Below, in pieces: positions 57,541 to 64,000 of a stretch of DNA of 64,000 nt; positions within the stretch are counted from its first letter, which is position 1; the number at the start of each line of letters is the position of its first letter. A model generated the notes under the pieces. It worked only from the letters and a program-made list of their open reading frames with translations. It was not told the origin of the DNA and did not search any database. The stretch is taken from contig NZ_JDTH01000001.1 in NCBI RefSeq assembly GCF_000710615.1, positions 806,001-870,000 of the forward strand, written 5' to 3'. A program made the translations under genes and the position numbers. Source of the DNA: Haladaptatus cibarius D43 (lineage in GTDB: Archaea > Halobacteriota > Halobacteria > Halobacteriales > Haladaptataceae).

Positions 57541-58488
57541 TCAATCACGAAGATGTTGGTCGAGAAACGCCATTTCGTAGCCCAGAACCTCCTCCGACGC
57601 CGAATCGTACACGTCGAAATGACCGATTGGAAGTTCGACGTAGGTCGCGTCGGCTTTCTCCGCGGCTTCTTGTACCGAGGAGGCGGAGACGACTTCATCG
57701 TCCCGCCCCGCCAGCAAGAATAGTGGACATGGCACATCCTCGATAACCGAAATCGGGCGGTAACGCGGAATATCGAGGAACACGCGCGCCGGAACCTCGT
57801 TTTCCCACACCGGCGGGTCGGGGACAATGTCCATGTATCCCGCTTTTGCACCCGGCGCGTTTATTACTGCAAACTCGTCAGGGTCGCCGACGATTGGGAC
57901 GGTTCGCGGGCTCCGGAACGTGTACTTTCGGACGAGGTCGCGCACTCCCGAAATCGTCCCTGAAAGCGACTTCTTGATTCCTGCCGACCGCGTCACTGCT
58001 CGCCCGTCGAGGAAGGGAGTCTGCGCGACGACGGCGGAAATTCGGTGGTCGTCCGCCGCCGCTTCGATGACGTGGCCACCGCTGTACGACGTTCCCCACA
58101 GTGCGATTTTCCGCCGGTCGATGGCGTCGAGTCCCCGGACGTGGTCGATGGCCGCTTCCCAATCTTCGACATGTCGGGAGGAGTGCACGAGGGTTCTCGG
58201 TTCGCCGTCGCTGTCGCCGAAATTTCGGTAGTCGAACAGAAACACTGCAAATCCGCGGGCGACGAACCGCTTTGCGATTTCCGGCAAGCCGAACGTCCGT
58301 TCCGCGCCAAACCCGGGGGCCATCAGGATAACCGGCGGTTTCGTTTCACCTTCCGGCGTGTACAGCCATCCGGCACAGCGCGTTCCCTCGCTCTCGAAAT
58401 CGGCGTCGTTCTTCGCGTACCGCAACCGCGACAGTTCGGGTTCCTCCGACGACTCCTCGAACGTCCCGCGTGCCCGTGTGCTCGTCAT
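57541..58488 (-). CDS. Alpha/beta hydrolase
   Basis: The 315-residue protein has the oxyanion region VILMAPGFGAERTFGLPEIA near residue 52, the nucleophile elbow ALWGTSYSGGHVIEAAADDH (Ser in GTSYSGG) near residue 130, a late acidic residue in LFLLAGRDDEVVSASSVQEA, and the catalytic His in ELPIGHFDVYDS. It resembles the DUF1100/acetyl-xylan-esterase-like hydrolases whose substrates are unknown. It lies 75 bases from the HTH gene, on the same strand. Confidence 0.88.
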   Translation of the reverse strand: MTSTRARGTFEESSEEPELSRLRYAKNDADFESEGTRCAGWLYTPEGETKPPVILMAPGFGAERTFGLPEIAKRFVARGFAVFLFDYRNFGDSDGEPRTLVHSSRHVEDWEAAIDHVRGLDAIDRRKIALWGTSYSGGHVIEAAADDHRISAVVAQTPFLDGRAVTRSAGIKKSLSGTISGVRDLVRKYTFRSPRTVPIVGDPDEFAVINAPGAKAGYMDIVPDPPVWENEVPARVFLDIPRYRPISVIEDVPCPLFLLAGRDDEVVSASSVQEAAEKADATYVELPIGHFDVYDSASEEVLGYEMAFLDQHLRD

Positions 58489-58526
58489 TGCGTTTCACCA
58501 CGGTGACGAACGACATAAAACTCGGC

Positions 58527-58667
58527 TTAGTGCATGAACGACAGTTCCTCTTTCTTGCCGGTGACGGCCCGCATCATACAGCCGCGACACACCCACAACT
58601 CCCCTGTTCGCCCGACCAACTGCGTCCCCTTCGATTTACGTTTTTCGCAGATGTCACAAAATCCCAT
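58527..58667 (-). CDS. Small double-CxxC zinc finger protein
   Basis: This 46-residue gene has the sequence start MGFCDICEKRKSKGTQLVGR and ends KKEELSFMH. Cys4-x2-Cys7 and Cys27-x2-Cys30 (LWVCRGCMMRAV) form one zinc knuckle pair, as in the many small haloarchaeal zinc-finger proteins. The ATG at 58667 and the taa at 58527-58529 give an intact frame. It sits between the hydrolase and ZIP genes and is transcribed with the hydrolase (38 bases upstream of it). It is easy to miss in automated annotation because of its size. Confidence 0.75.
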   Translation of the reverse strand: MGFCDICEKRKSKGTQLVGRTGELWVCRGCMMRAVTGKKEELSFMH

Positions 58668-58783
58668 ACACGCCCGTCAACCTCGGTGAATTTCAATCCC
58701 CCTGCCCGTCCACGCCCGAAATGGCGGCGTTTCGACCGCGGCTTTTTGTTTTTTTCGATTCGTCTGACAGGACGAGTTGCGCT

Positions 58784-59398
58784 ATGCTGGAAGAGCTGTT
58801 CGTTCGAATCCTGGGGCAAAACCGTGTCCTGTGGGGACTCGCTGGTGGCCTCATTATCGCGGCGCTCAACACGCTCGGTGCACTGCTCGTTCTGGTCTGG
58901 CAAAACCCCTCGGAACGCTCGCTGGATTCGGCGCTCGGATTCGCCGCGGGGGTCATACTCTCCGCGAGTTTCACGAGCCTCATCCTCCCCGGCATCGAGA
59001 TTGGTGGCGTGTTTCCAGTCGGTGTCGGCTTCGGTGCGGGCAATCTCGGCGATGCACTCGCGCTGACGCTGGCAATCGGGATTCAGAACGTTCCGGAGGG
59101 GTTGGCCGTCTCCGTCGCGGCGCGAAACGCCGGATTCGAGTCGCTCTTTTACGCCGCAATCGCGGGCATCCGAACCGGACTGGTCGAGATTCCGCTAGCC
59201 GTTTTCGGTGCCTTCGCGGTACAGGTCGCCACGCCGATGCTTCCCTACGCGATGGGGTTCGCCGCAGGCGGCATGCTGTTCGTCATCAGCGACGAAATCG
59301 TCCCCGAAACGCACGCTCGCGGAAACGAGCGTGCGGCCACCCTCGGGATGATGTTCGGCATCGTCGTGATGCTCGTTCTCGACGTGTTGCTGGGTTAG
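58784..59398 (+). CDS. ZIP family metal transporter (ZupT-like)
   Basis: The 204-residue protein begins MLEELFVRILGQNRVLWGLA. It has the standard ZIP segments: GFAAGVILSASFTSLILPGI for TM2-3, the metal-transport helix LAIGIQNVPEGLAVSVAARN (HxxxExxE-type position, with N/E ligands) near residue 103 and YAAIAGIRTGLVEIPLAVFG. The last segments contain GMLFVISDEIVPETHARGNE. It probably takes up Zn2+ or another divalent metal. It is shorter than most ZIPs, with about seven spans. Confidence 0.88.
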   Translation: MLEELFVRILGQNRVLWGLAGGLIIAALNTLGALLVLVWQNPSERSLDSALGFAAGVILSASFTSLILPGIEIGGVFPVGVGFGAGNLGDALALTLAIGIQNVPEGLAVSVAARNAGFESLFYAAIAGIRTGLVEIPLAVFGAFAVQVATPMLPYAMGFAAGGMLFVISDEIVPETHARGNERAATLGMMFGIVVMLVLDVLLG

Positions 59399-59488
59399 TT
59401 ACACGCTCTCGATTTTCGTCTCTGTCTCTTTTCGCTGCCGACACGGAATATCGCATCCGAGCAACCTCACTAATCGAGTGACATTCGA

Positions 59489-59494
59489 TTTATA
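59489..59494 (+). promoter_or_regulatory. Possible TATA box
   Basis: The run gatttatacg (tttata at 59489-59494) stands out in the spacer before the membrane-protein gene at 59570. It would place the transcription start about 50 bases upstream of the ATG. Evidence is composition and position only. Confidence 0.35.
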
Positions 59495-59569
59495 CGTTCA
59501 CTCGTCGTGTTTCTCCGGAAGGGTACAGAATCCGCCGAGCGGTGTAGCTATCCTTGTTTGGGGGAAAAG

Positions 59570-60163
59570 ATGACACAATTGGAGAACTGGTTTGTCCGGG
59601 ATACGGCAACGAACGCCGCGCTGGCGTGGTTATTGTTGGGAATCGTCATTTCGTTTGCCATCACGAGCATCGTGTTTGAGCAACTGGTCACCGCGGGATT
59701 CGCAATCGCGGTTGTTGGAGTCGGAATCGCACCGATACTTTCGGGCAGGTCGTGGCGGGAGATGCTTCCGTTTCCGTTCCTGCTGGTTGCCGCGCTTCCG
59801 CTCGCGGTCAGCGTTTTTCAACCGGATTTCGCCACGGAGTTCGTCTCTGCGCTGTCAATCGCAACGCTGGCACTGCTCCTCGTCGTTGACCTGCATCTGC
59901 TCACCGAAGTTCGAATGACGCCGTGGTTCGCGGTGTTTTTCGTCGTCATCACGACGATGGCAGTCGCGGGCTTCTGGGCCGTCGGAGCCGGGTTTGCTCA
60001 CGGCATGTGGGGAACGCCGTTCGTCCGGACGAATACGCAGTTGATGTACGTCTTCATCGCTGCGACTGCGGGCGGACTCGTCGCTGGCGGGGTTTTCCGC
60101 TGGTACTTCCGGCGGCGCGAGCGTGCGGATGCCCGATTCGCAGAGGAGGCGAAGTACGCATGA
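59570..60163 (+). CDS. Multi-span membrane protein, function unknown
   Basis: The 197-residue protein begins MTQLENWFVRDTATNAALAW. It has six hydrophobic segments, for example LLGIVISFAITSIVFEQLVT and YVFIAATAGGLVAGGVFRWY, and a short Arg-rich C-terminus. It overlaps the following membrane-protein gene by four bases (ATGA), so the two products probably work together. No family with known function is recognised. Confidence 0.7.
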   Translation: MTQLENWFVRDTATNAALAWLLLGIVISFAITSIVFEQLVTAGFAIAVVGVGIAPILSGRSWREMLPFPFLLVAALPLAVSVFQPDFATEFVSALSIATLALLLVVDLHLLTEVRMTPWFAVFFVVITTMAVAGFWAVGAGFAHGMWGTPFVRTNTQLMYVFIAATAGGLVAGGVFRWYFRRRERADARFAEEAKYA

Positions 60164-60825
60164 AAATCCGCGACCATCTCCACCTCTCGAAGAAACGACA
60201 GTCCCAACTGGTTCGTGTGATGCAGGTTGGACTCGTCGCCATCTTCATCGCCGGACTTTGGGAGAGGAATACCGGAATCATCGTCAACGCATTCGTCGGG
60301 TTAGTGGTCACACAACTGCCCGCCCTGCTCAAGCGCGACTACGGCATCACGATGGACGTTGGTCTTGTGCTATGGATTACGACTGCGATGTTCCTCCACG
60401 CATTCGGAACGCTCCAAATTCCCGGAATCATCGACCTGAGCCCGTACAAATCGCTCTGGTGGTGGGACCATATGACACACGCCCTGTCGTCCTCGCTCGT
60501 TGCGGCGACTGCCTACGCTACGGCCAGAGCAATCGACGGATACACCGAGGGACTGAACCTGACGCCGCAATTCATGTTCGTCTACCTGCTGCTCTTCGTC
60601 ATGGCGTTCGGTGTCGTTTGGGAACTCATCGAGTTCTTCGTCGGTGAAATCGGGCGTCTGCTCGCTATCGGCAAAATCCTCACCCAGTACGGATTGGACG
60701 ACACCGTCCTCGATTTGTTCTACAACACGATGGGGGCGCTCGTCGTCGCTGTCTGGGGTACGGCGTATCTCTCGGGAGTGAGCAAACAACTTTCAGATAA
60801 ACTGTCACTCCGAACTGCGGAGTGA
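60160..60825 (+). CDS. Multi-span membrane protein, DUF2238/YjdF-like
   Basis: The 221-residue protein has about six hydrophobic segments. A striking motif KSLWWWDHMTHALSSSLVAA lies near residue 97, and VWELIEFFVGEIGRL near residue 150. The WDxxTH and WE(L/I)xE motifs are those of YjdF/DUF2238 proteins, and conserved Asp, His and Glu suggest a metal or substrate site at the membrane face. The function of the family is unknown. It is translated together with the upstream gene. Confidence 0.75.
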   Translation: MKIRDHLHLSKKRQSQLVRVMQVGLVAIFIAGLWERNTGIIVNAFVGLVVTQLPALLKRDYGITMDVGLVLWITTAMFLHAFGTLQIPGIIDLSPYKSLWWWDHMTHALSSSLVAATAYATARAIDGYTEGLNLTPQFMFVYLLLFVMAFGVVWELIEFFVGEIGRLLAIGKILTQYGLDDTVLDLFYNTMGALVVAVWGTAYLSGVSKQLSDKLSLRTAE

Positions 60826-60831
60826 ACCAGC

Positions 60832-62475
60832 CTAGTCGTCGCTGGTCACGTCCGGCCTCGACTGTCGCTTTGCCGCCGGTTTCGACGGGACGTTCTTGCG
60901 CTTTGCGTCCCACTCCGAAAACAGGTAGACCAGTGCGACCAGCACCACGACACCGACCGGAAGCAGGATGAGCGGATTGATGTTCGTGAGTCCGTACAAC
61001 AGGTACATGACCGCCGTTGCGATGAGGACGGTTCCCGCGTAGTACATCTGGGTACGAACGTGGTCGATGTGGTCAGACCCGGAGAACGTCGATGCGAGAA
61101 CAGTGGTGTCGGAAATGGGCGAGCAGTTGTCGCCGAAAATAGCGCCGCTGAACATCGCACCCACGGCCATTGCGATGAGTTGCGACGACTCGCCGCCGAT
61201 GCTCCACGCCATCGGAACCACGATTGGCGTCATTATCGACATCGTTCCCCACGACGTACCGATTGCGAGGGAGATGAACGCGGAGATGAGGAAGATGACG
61301 ACCGGAAGCATGAGCGGCGAGACGACTCCTTCCGCGTATGCCGTGACATACGCGCCGGTTTCCAGCGCGGTGGCGACAGAACCAATCGACCACGCCAACA
61401 CGAGGATACTGACTGCCGGAAGCATCGTCCCGAATCCGTCGAGAACGGTTTCCATCGTCTCGTCTAAACTCATCGCGCCGTGAACCTGCGACAGGACGAT
61501 GCCCGTCGCGACCATGGCGAACGAACCCCAGACGAGCGCGCCAGCGACGTCCGTGTTTTCGAACATCTCGACCGGTGTCCGCCCGGGGGCGTATCCCGTT
61601 ATCACGGCTCCAGCGATGACGACGCTGACGAGCGCAAAGACCGGCAAAACGAACATCCTGAGGGGTGCGTTTTCGAGTGCGGGTTCGCCCAAATCCTCCT
61701 TGATGCTTTGCAGTGGCTGGGCGTCTTCGCGAATGACGTTTCCAGTTTGCTGAGCGCGGTTTTCGGCGGTGAGCATCTCGCCGAAATCGCGCTGTGTGAT
61801 GACGATGATACCGACCATCGCCAGCGCGAGAATCGCGTACATATTGAAGGGGATGCTCTGGAGGAACGTCGTGGCCGCGGTGGGTGTCTCTCCCTGAATG
61901 CCGAGTTCCTCGTACTGGGTGTGTATCAGTCCGATTTCGAACGCCACCCAACTGGAAAGTCCGATGGTCGCCATCGGCGCGGCGGTCGAATCGAGGATGT
62001 ACGCCAATTTCTCGCGAGACATCTTCATCTCGTCTGCGATGTCCTTCATCGAACTGCCGACGATGGCGTTGTTGGCGTAATCGTCGAAGTTCCAAAGAAG
62101 GCCGAGGAGCCACGTCGTAATTCCCGCCCTACGATGCGAGTCGATTCGCCGAGTGGCGAATCGCGTGATGGCAAACGCACCACCCAATTGCCAGATAAGT
62201 GCAATCCCGGCCCCTATCAGCAGGGTAAAGACGAGAATTTTCGCGTTGAACGTACTATTGCCGATCGAATTGATAACCCAATCGAACATCTGCGCGACCC
62301 CCGGACTTGTGGGTTCGAAATGGAAACCACCGACGAAGCTGACTTCGTTGACTATGATGATGGCGCCGACCCAGATGCCGATGAACAGCGACAGCATCGC
62401 TCGGCGCGTGACGACGGCCAGTACGATGGCAAGTAGCGGCGGTACCAGCGACAGTGCTCCAAATTCCGATGCCAT
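60832..62475 (-). CDS. Na+/H+ antiporter, NhaC family
   Basis: The 547-residue protein has about twelve hydrophobic segments. NhaC-group marks include LLGLLWNFDDYANNAIVGSS near residue 125 (conserved D), YILDSTAAPMATIGLSSWVA near residue 160 and LAIGTSWGTMSIMTPIVVPM and IFGDNCSPISDTTVLAS in the second half. This subgroup, like MleN, can exchange organic acids with ions. It exports Na+ or takes part in pH control in this halophile. The ATG at 62475 gives a start near the first helix; an ATG at 62490 would add five residues. Confidence 0.9.
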   Translation of the reverse strand: MASEFGALSLVPPLLAIVLAVVTRRAMLSLFIGIWVGAIIIVNEVSFVGGFHFEPTSPGVAQMFDWVINSIGNSTFNAKILVFTLLIGAGIALIWQLGGAFAITRFATRRIDSHRRAGITTWLLGLLWNFDDYANNAIVGSSMKDIADEMKMSREKLAYILDSTAAPMATIGLSSWVAFEIGLIHTQYEELGIQGETPTAATTFLQSIPFNMYAILALAMVGIIVITQRDFGEMLTAENRAQQTGNVIREDAQPLQSIKEDLGEPALENAPLRMFVLPVFALVSVVIAGAVITGYAPGRTPVEMFENTDVAGALVWGSFAMVATGIVLSQVHGAMSLDETMETVLDGFGTMLPAVSILVLAWSIGSVATALETGAYVTAYAEGVVSPLMLPVVIFLISAFISLAIGTSWGTMSIMTPIVVPMAWSIGGESSQLIAMAVGAMFSGAIFGDNCSPISDTTVLASTFSGSDHIDHVRTQMYYAGTVLIATAVMYLLYGLTNINPLILLPVGVVVLVALVYLFSEWDAKRKNVPSKPAAKRQSRPDVTSDD

Positions 62476-62687
62476 GCCAATTGCGTACACAGGGCATGGT
62501 TAAAAACAATTATTCATGTCAAACTTACCAATTTTATTCAACAAATTGAAATAACGACCGAATCAACGCGCAGTGAAAAAGGGAGTTCAGTAAAAGATAA
62601 CAAAGTATGCTCAAACCAAAACCGTGGTACGCGGTACGATGGTTTCGCAGTGAAACAGCGTGACAGACGCGTGAACTGCTGTTCTTC

Positions 62688-63671
62688 TTACTTTCGACCG
62701 CGCGCCGCGAGTTGGTACGCCAGCACCGTCCGCATCCCATCGACGAATGCATTGAGGTCGATGCTGTCCGCCTGTTCCTGTCGCTCCCGCACAGCCTCGT
62801 ATCGCCGTTCCCATTCGTTTATAAACTGGTCTTCGATGTCGTGTGACCGAATCTGTTCGGTCACTCGTTCGATGGCGTCGTCGTCGGTGGCATCTAAATC
62901 TTCCAACGAGATGAAACCCTCTTGCAGACTGTAGATGACTGGCCCGGCCGTGTAATCTCCCTCGCCGAGTTCGCGCTCCCACGTCGTCGTCCAGTTGCCG
63001 ATTCGGGCCATCCGCTGTAACTCCCAGATGACCGACCGCAGTGTGGAAAGGTCGTTCGCGTCGAACGACGGCGAGAACATCAAATCGACGCCAGCGTACG
63101 GAAACATCAACATGTTGTGCGGATCATAATGCTCTATTCCCGCCATGTTGGCGATTTCGACGTGGTCGTTCAACACGCGAGAGTAGTCGATAGCAGTCAG
63201 TGTTTGGCGGAGGTCGCAGTCGAAAATGTCCCTGTGCTCGTCGTGTTTTGGTGCAACTTCGATACCTTCTTCGAACGCCGCCCAAACGCGTTTGATGAAC
63301 CGTAACTGCTCCGTTTTTACCCCCTCTCTGCCGGGGTTCACAGTTTCGGGACGATACGGAATCTGACACGCCTCTTCGAAGGTTTCTCGGTCGTTGCCCT
63401 TCTCCGCGAGGTCGTCCAATAGGGTCACGAACATCGTCAGAATTGTCTTCTGCGTCCGGGCCGTCTCCGCGTATTCCGCCGGAACGGACGAAAGGGTAAA
63501 CGATGGAAACAGCGTGTATATCCATTGCCAGAGGAACTCGTCTCGGTCACCAACGATAGTGTCGTATTCCTTCGATAGCGCCGCAATCGGCTCGGGAAGC
63601 GTCACCGCCGCAATCTCAGTCAGATGGTTTGAAGGAATTGGTAGCTCGTCGATGAGCTGTTGGCGGGGCAT
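62688..63671 (-). CDS. Probable class I terpene synthase-like protein
   Basis: The 327-residue, almost all-helical protein shows both metal-binding motifs of class I terpene synthases in the right order and spacing: TLLDDLAEKG (DDxxE, residues 86-90) and ARIGNWTTTWERELGEGD, where N226, T230 and E234 fit the NSE pattern N(D)xxSxxxE. An RY dipeptide (INEWERRYEAVR, residues 290-291) follows about 60 residues later, as in bacterial terpene synthases. Helix spacing and length fit the fold. These enzymes ionise prenyl diphosphates with three Mg2+. The second NSE residue is Trp rather than Asp, and the pyrophosphate-sensor Arg is not clear, so this may be a new subfamily. It has no prenyltransferase neighbour. 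I cannot exclude another isoprenoid-synthase-fold function. Confidence 0.6.
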   Translation of the reverse strand: MPRQQLIDELPIPSNHLTEIAAVTLPEPIAALSKEYDTIVGDRDEFLWQWIYTLFPSFTLSSVPAEYAETARTQKTILTMFVTLLDDLAEKGNDRETFEEACQIPYRPETVNPGREGVKTEQLRFIKRVWAAFEEGIEVAPKHDEHRDIFDCDLRQTLTAIDYSRVLNDHVEIANMAGIEHYDPHNMLMFPYAGVDLMFSPSFDANDLSTLRSVIWELQRMARIGNWTTTWERELGEGDYTAGPVIYSLQEGFISLEDLDATDDDAIERVTEQIRSHDIEDQFINEWERRYEAVRERQEQADSIDLNAFVDGMRTVLAYQLAARGRK

Positions 63672-63793
63672 TCTCGTGTCTTCTTTACTGTATGGATAAT
63701 AAAAACACTTCTGCTACATTTTCTAAGAATTGTCTAAAAGATGCCTACTCTCGGTACAAATATATGGTCAGCCTCTCGACTGTTTATCGAGAC

Positions 63794-64000
63794 ATGGTGT
63801 CCTCCGACCCAGCCATCTACAAGACCGCGTTTCGGGAGACGAGAAATCCCGCCGTCATCACCGACGCGAATTTCGTCATACAGGATGTAAATGAGGCCTG
63901 CGTCGATTTCACCGGCTACAGCAGGGACGAACTCGTCGGGGACACGCCGATGAGTCTGTTTAGCGAACCAGCCGTGTACGAAGCAATGATAGAATCGTTG
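63794..64000 (+). CDS. PAS domain sensor protein, 5' part only
   Basis: The 69 codons visible begin MVSSDPAIYKTAFRETRNPA. The segment AVITDANFVIQDVNEACVDF is the start of a PAS domain, followed by TGYSRDELVGDTPMSLFSEP, the most conserved PAS helix and strand. Haloarchaeal proteins with this start are usually PAS/GAF sensors ending in a bacterioopsin-activator HTH or a histidine kinase. The type cannot be decided, since the gene leaves the window. It is divergent from the terpene-synthase-like gene over 122 bases, with AT-rich sequence in the spacer. Confidence 0.8.
   Translation, partial: MVSSDPAIYKTAFRETRNPAVITDANFVIQDVNEACVDFTGYSRDELVGDTPMSLFSEPAVYEAMIESL

Overview
The window is a stretch of chromosome from a halophilic archaeon (class Halobacteria). 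Four things point there. Nearly every protein is rich in Asp and Glu. The ribosomal genes follow archaeal order and include eS4, eL32, eL19 and the RNase P protein Rnp1 (Rpp29). tRNA genes lack an encoded CCA. Several accessory genes (HTR-like KaiC relative, SHOCT protein, APC transporters fused to UspA domains, twin-arginine exported proteins) are typical of this class. A Haladaptatus-like genus is a guess only; there is no 16S gene in the window.

Layout. 1-1330: the start of a PPOX-family flavoprotein gene, then two identical tRNA-Gly(GCC) genes with a broken tRNA-Gly 3' fragment between them. 1329-15779: the ribosomal protein superoperon, opened by a SPOUT RNA methyltransferase, then rpl3-rpl4-rpl23-rpl2-rps19-rpl22-rps3-rpl29-rnp1-rps17-rpl14-rpl24-rps4e-rpl5-rps14-rps8-rpl6-rpl32e-rpl19e-rpl18-rps5-rpl30-rpl15, then secY after a 314-base gap. 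15867-33210: accessory and transport genes, including an adenine DNA methyltransferase of type IIG/Eco57I style, an AI-2E family permease, a NosD-like beta-helix protein, a signal peptidase, an internally deleted APC/UspA gene, TrkA-TrkH potassium uptake, and an intact APC/UspA transporter with a separate UspA. 33297-37286: adk, a SHOCT protein, the EMC3/Oxa1-like DUF106 protein, cmk and truB, genes that in many archaea belong to the same translation/secretion neighbourhood as secY. 37476-48818: exported proteins, an aspartoacylase relative, tRNA-Pro(GGG) followed by repeated copies of its own 3' end, a BKACE (DUF849) enzyme, and a minus-strand cluster of methyltransferase, glycosyltransferase, GHMP/beta-RFAP-synthase-like protein and HTR-like protein. 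48923-64000: a HemAT globin-coupled transducer, PEP carboxylase, a group holding transcription factor S, a frameshifted DedA gene and two zinc/coiled-coil proteins, an SDR, a ZIP transporter, an NhaC antiporter, a probable class I terpene synthase, and the start of a PAS protein.

How it fits together. The first quarter makes ribosomes and the translocon, with short spacers and many ATGA overlaps, so these genes are almost certainly co-transcribed and translationally coupled. The rest is a mosaic of short operons for ion homeostasis (TrkAH, NhaC, two ZIPs), stress (UspA), cell-surface export (signal peptidase, Tat and lipoproteins) and central metabolism (Ppc, Adk, Cmk).

Points most worth attention are the terpene-synthase-like gene at 62688-63671; a regular array of four different short palindromes at 24632-24729 with a diverged second copy at 55685-55748; a dispersed intergenic repeat present three times; apparent integration scars behind tRNA-Pro and between the tRNA-Gly genes; and two visibly damaged genes (APC/UspA at 25341-26291 and dedA at 53713-54235).
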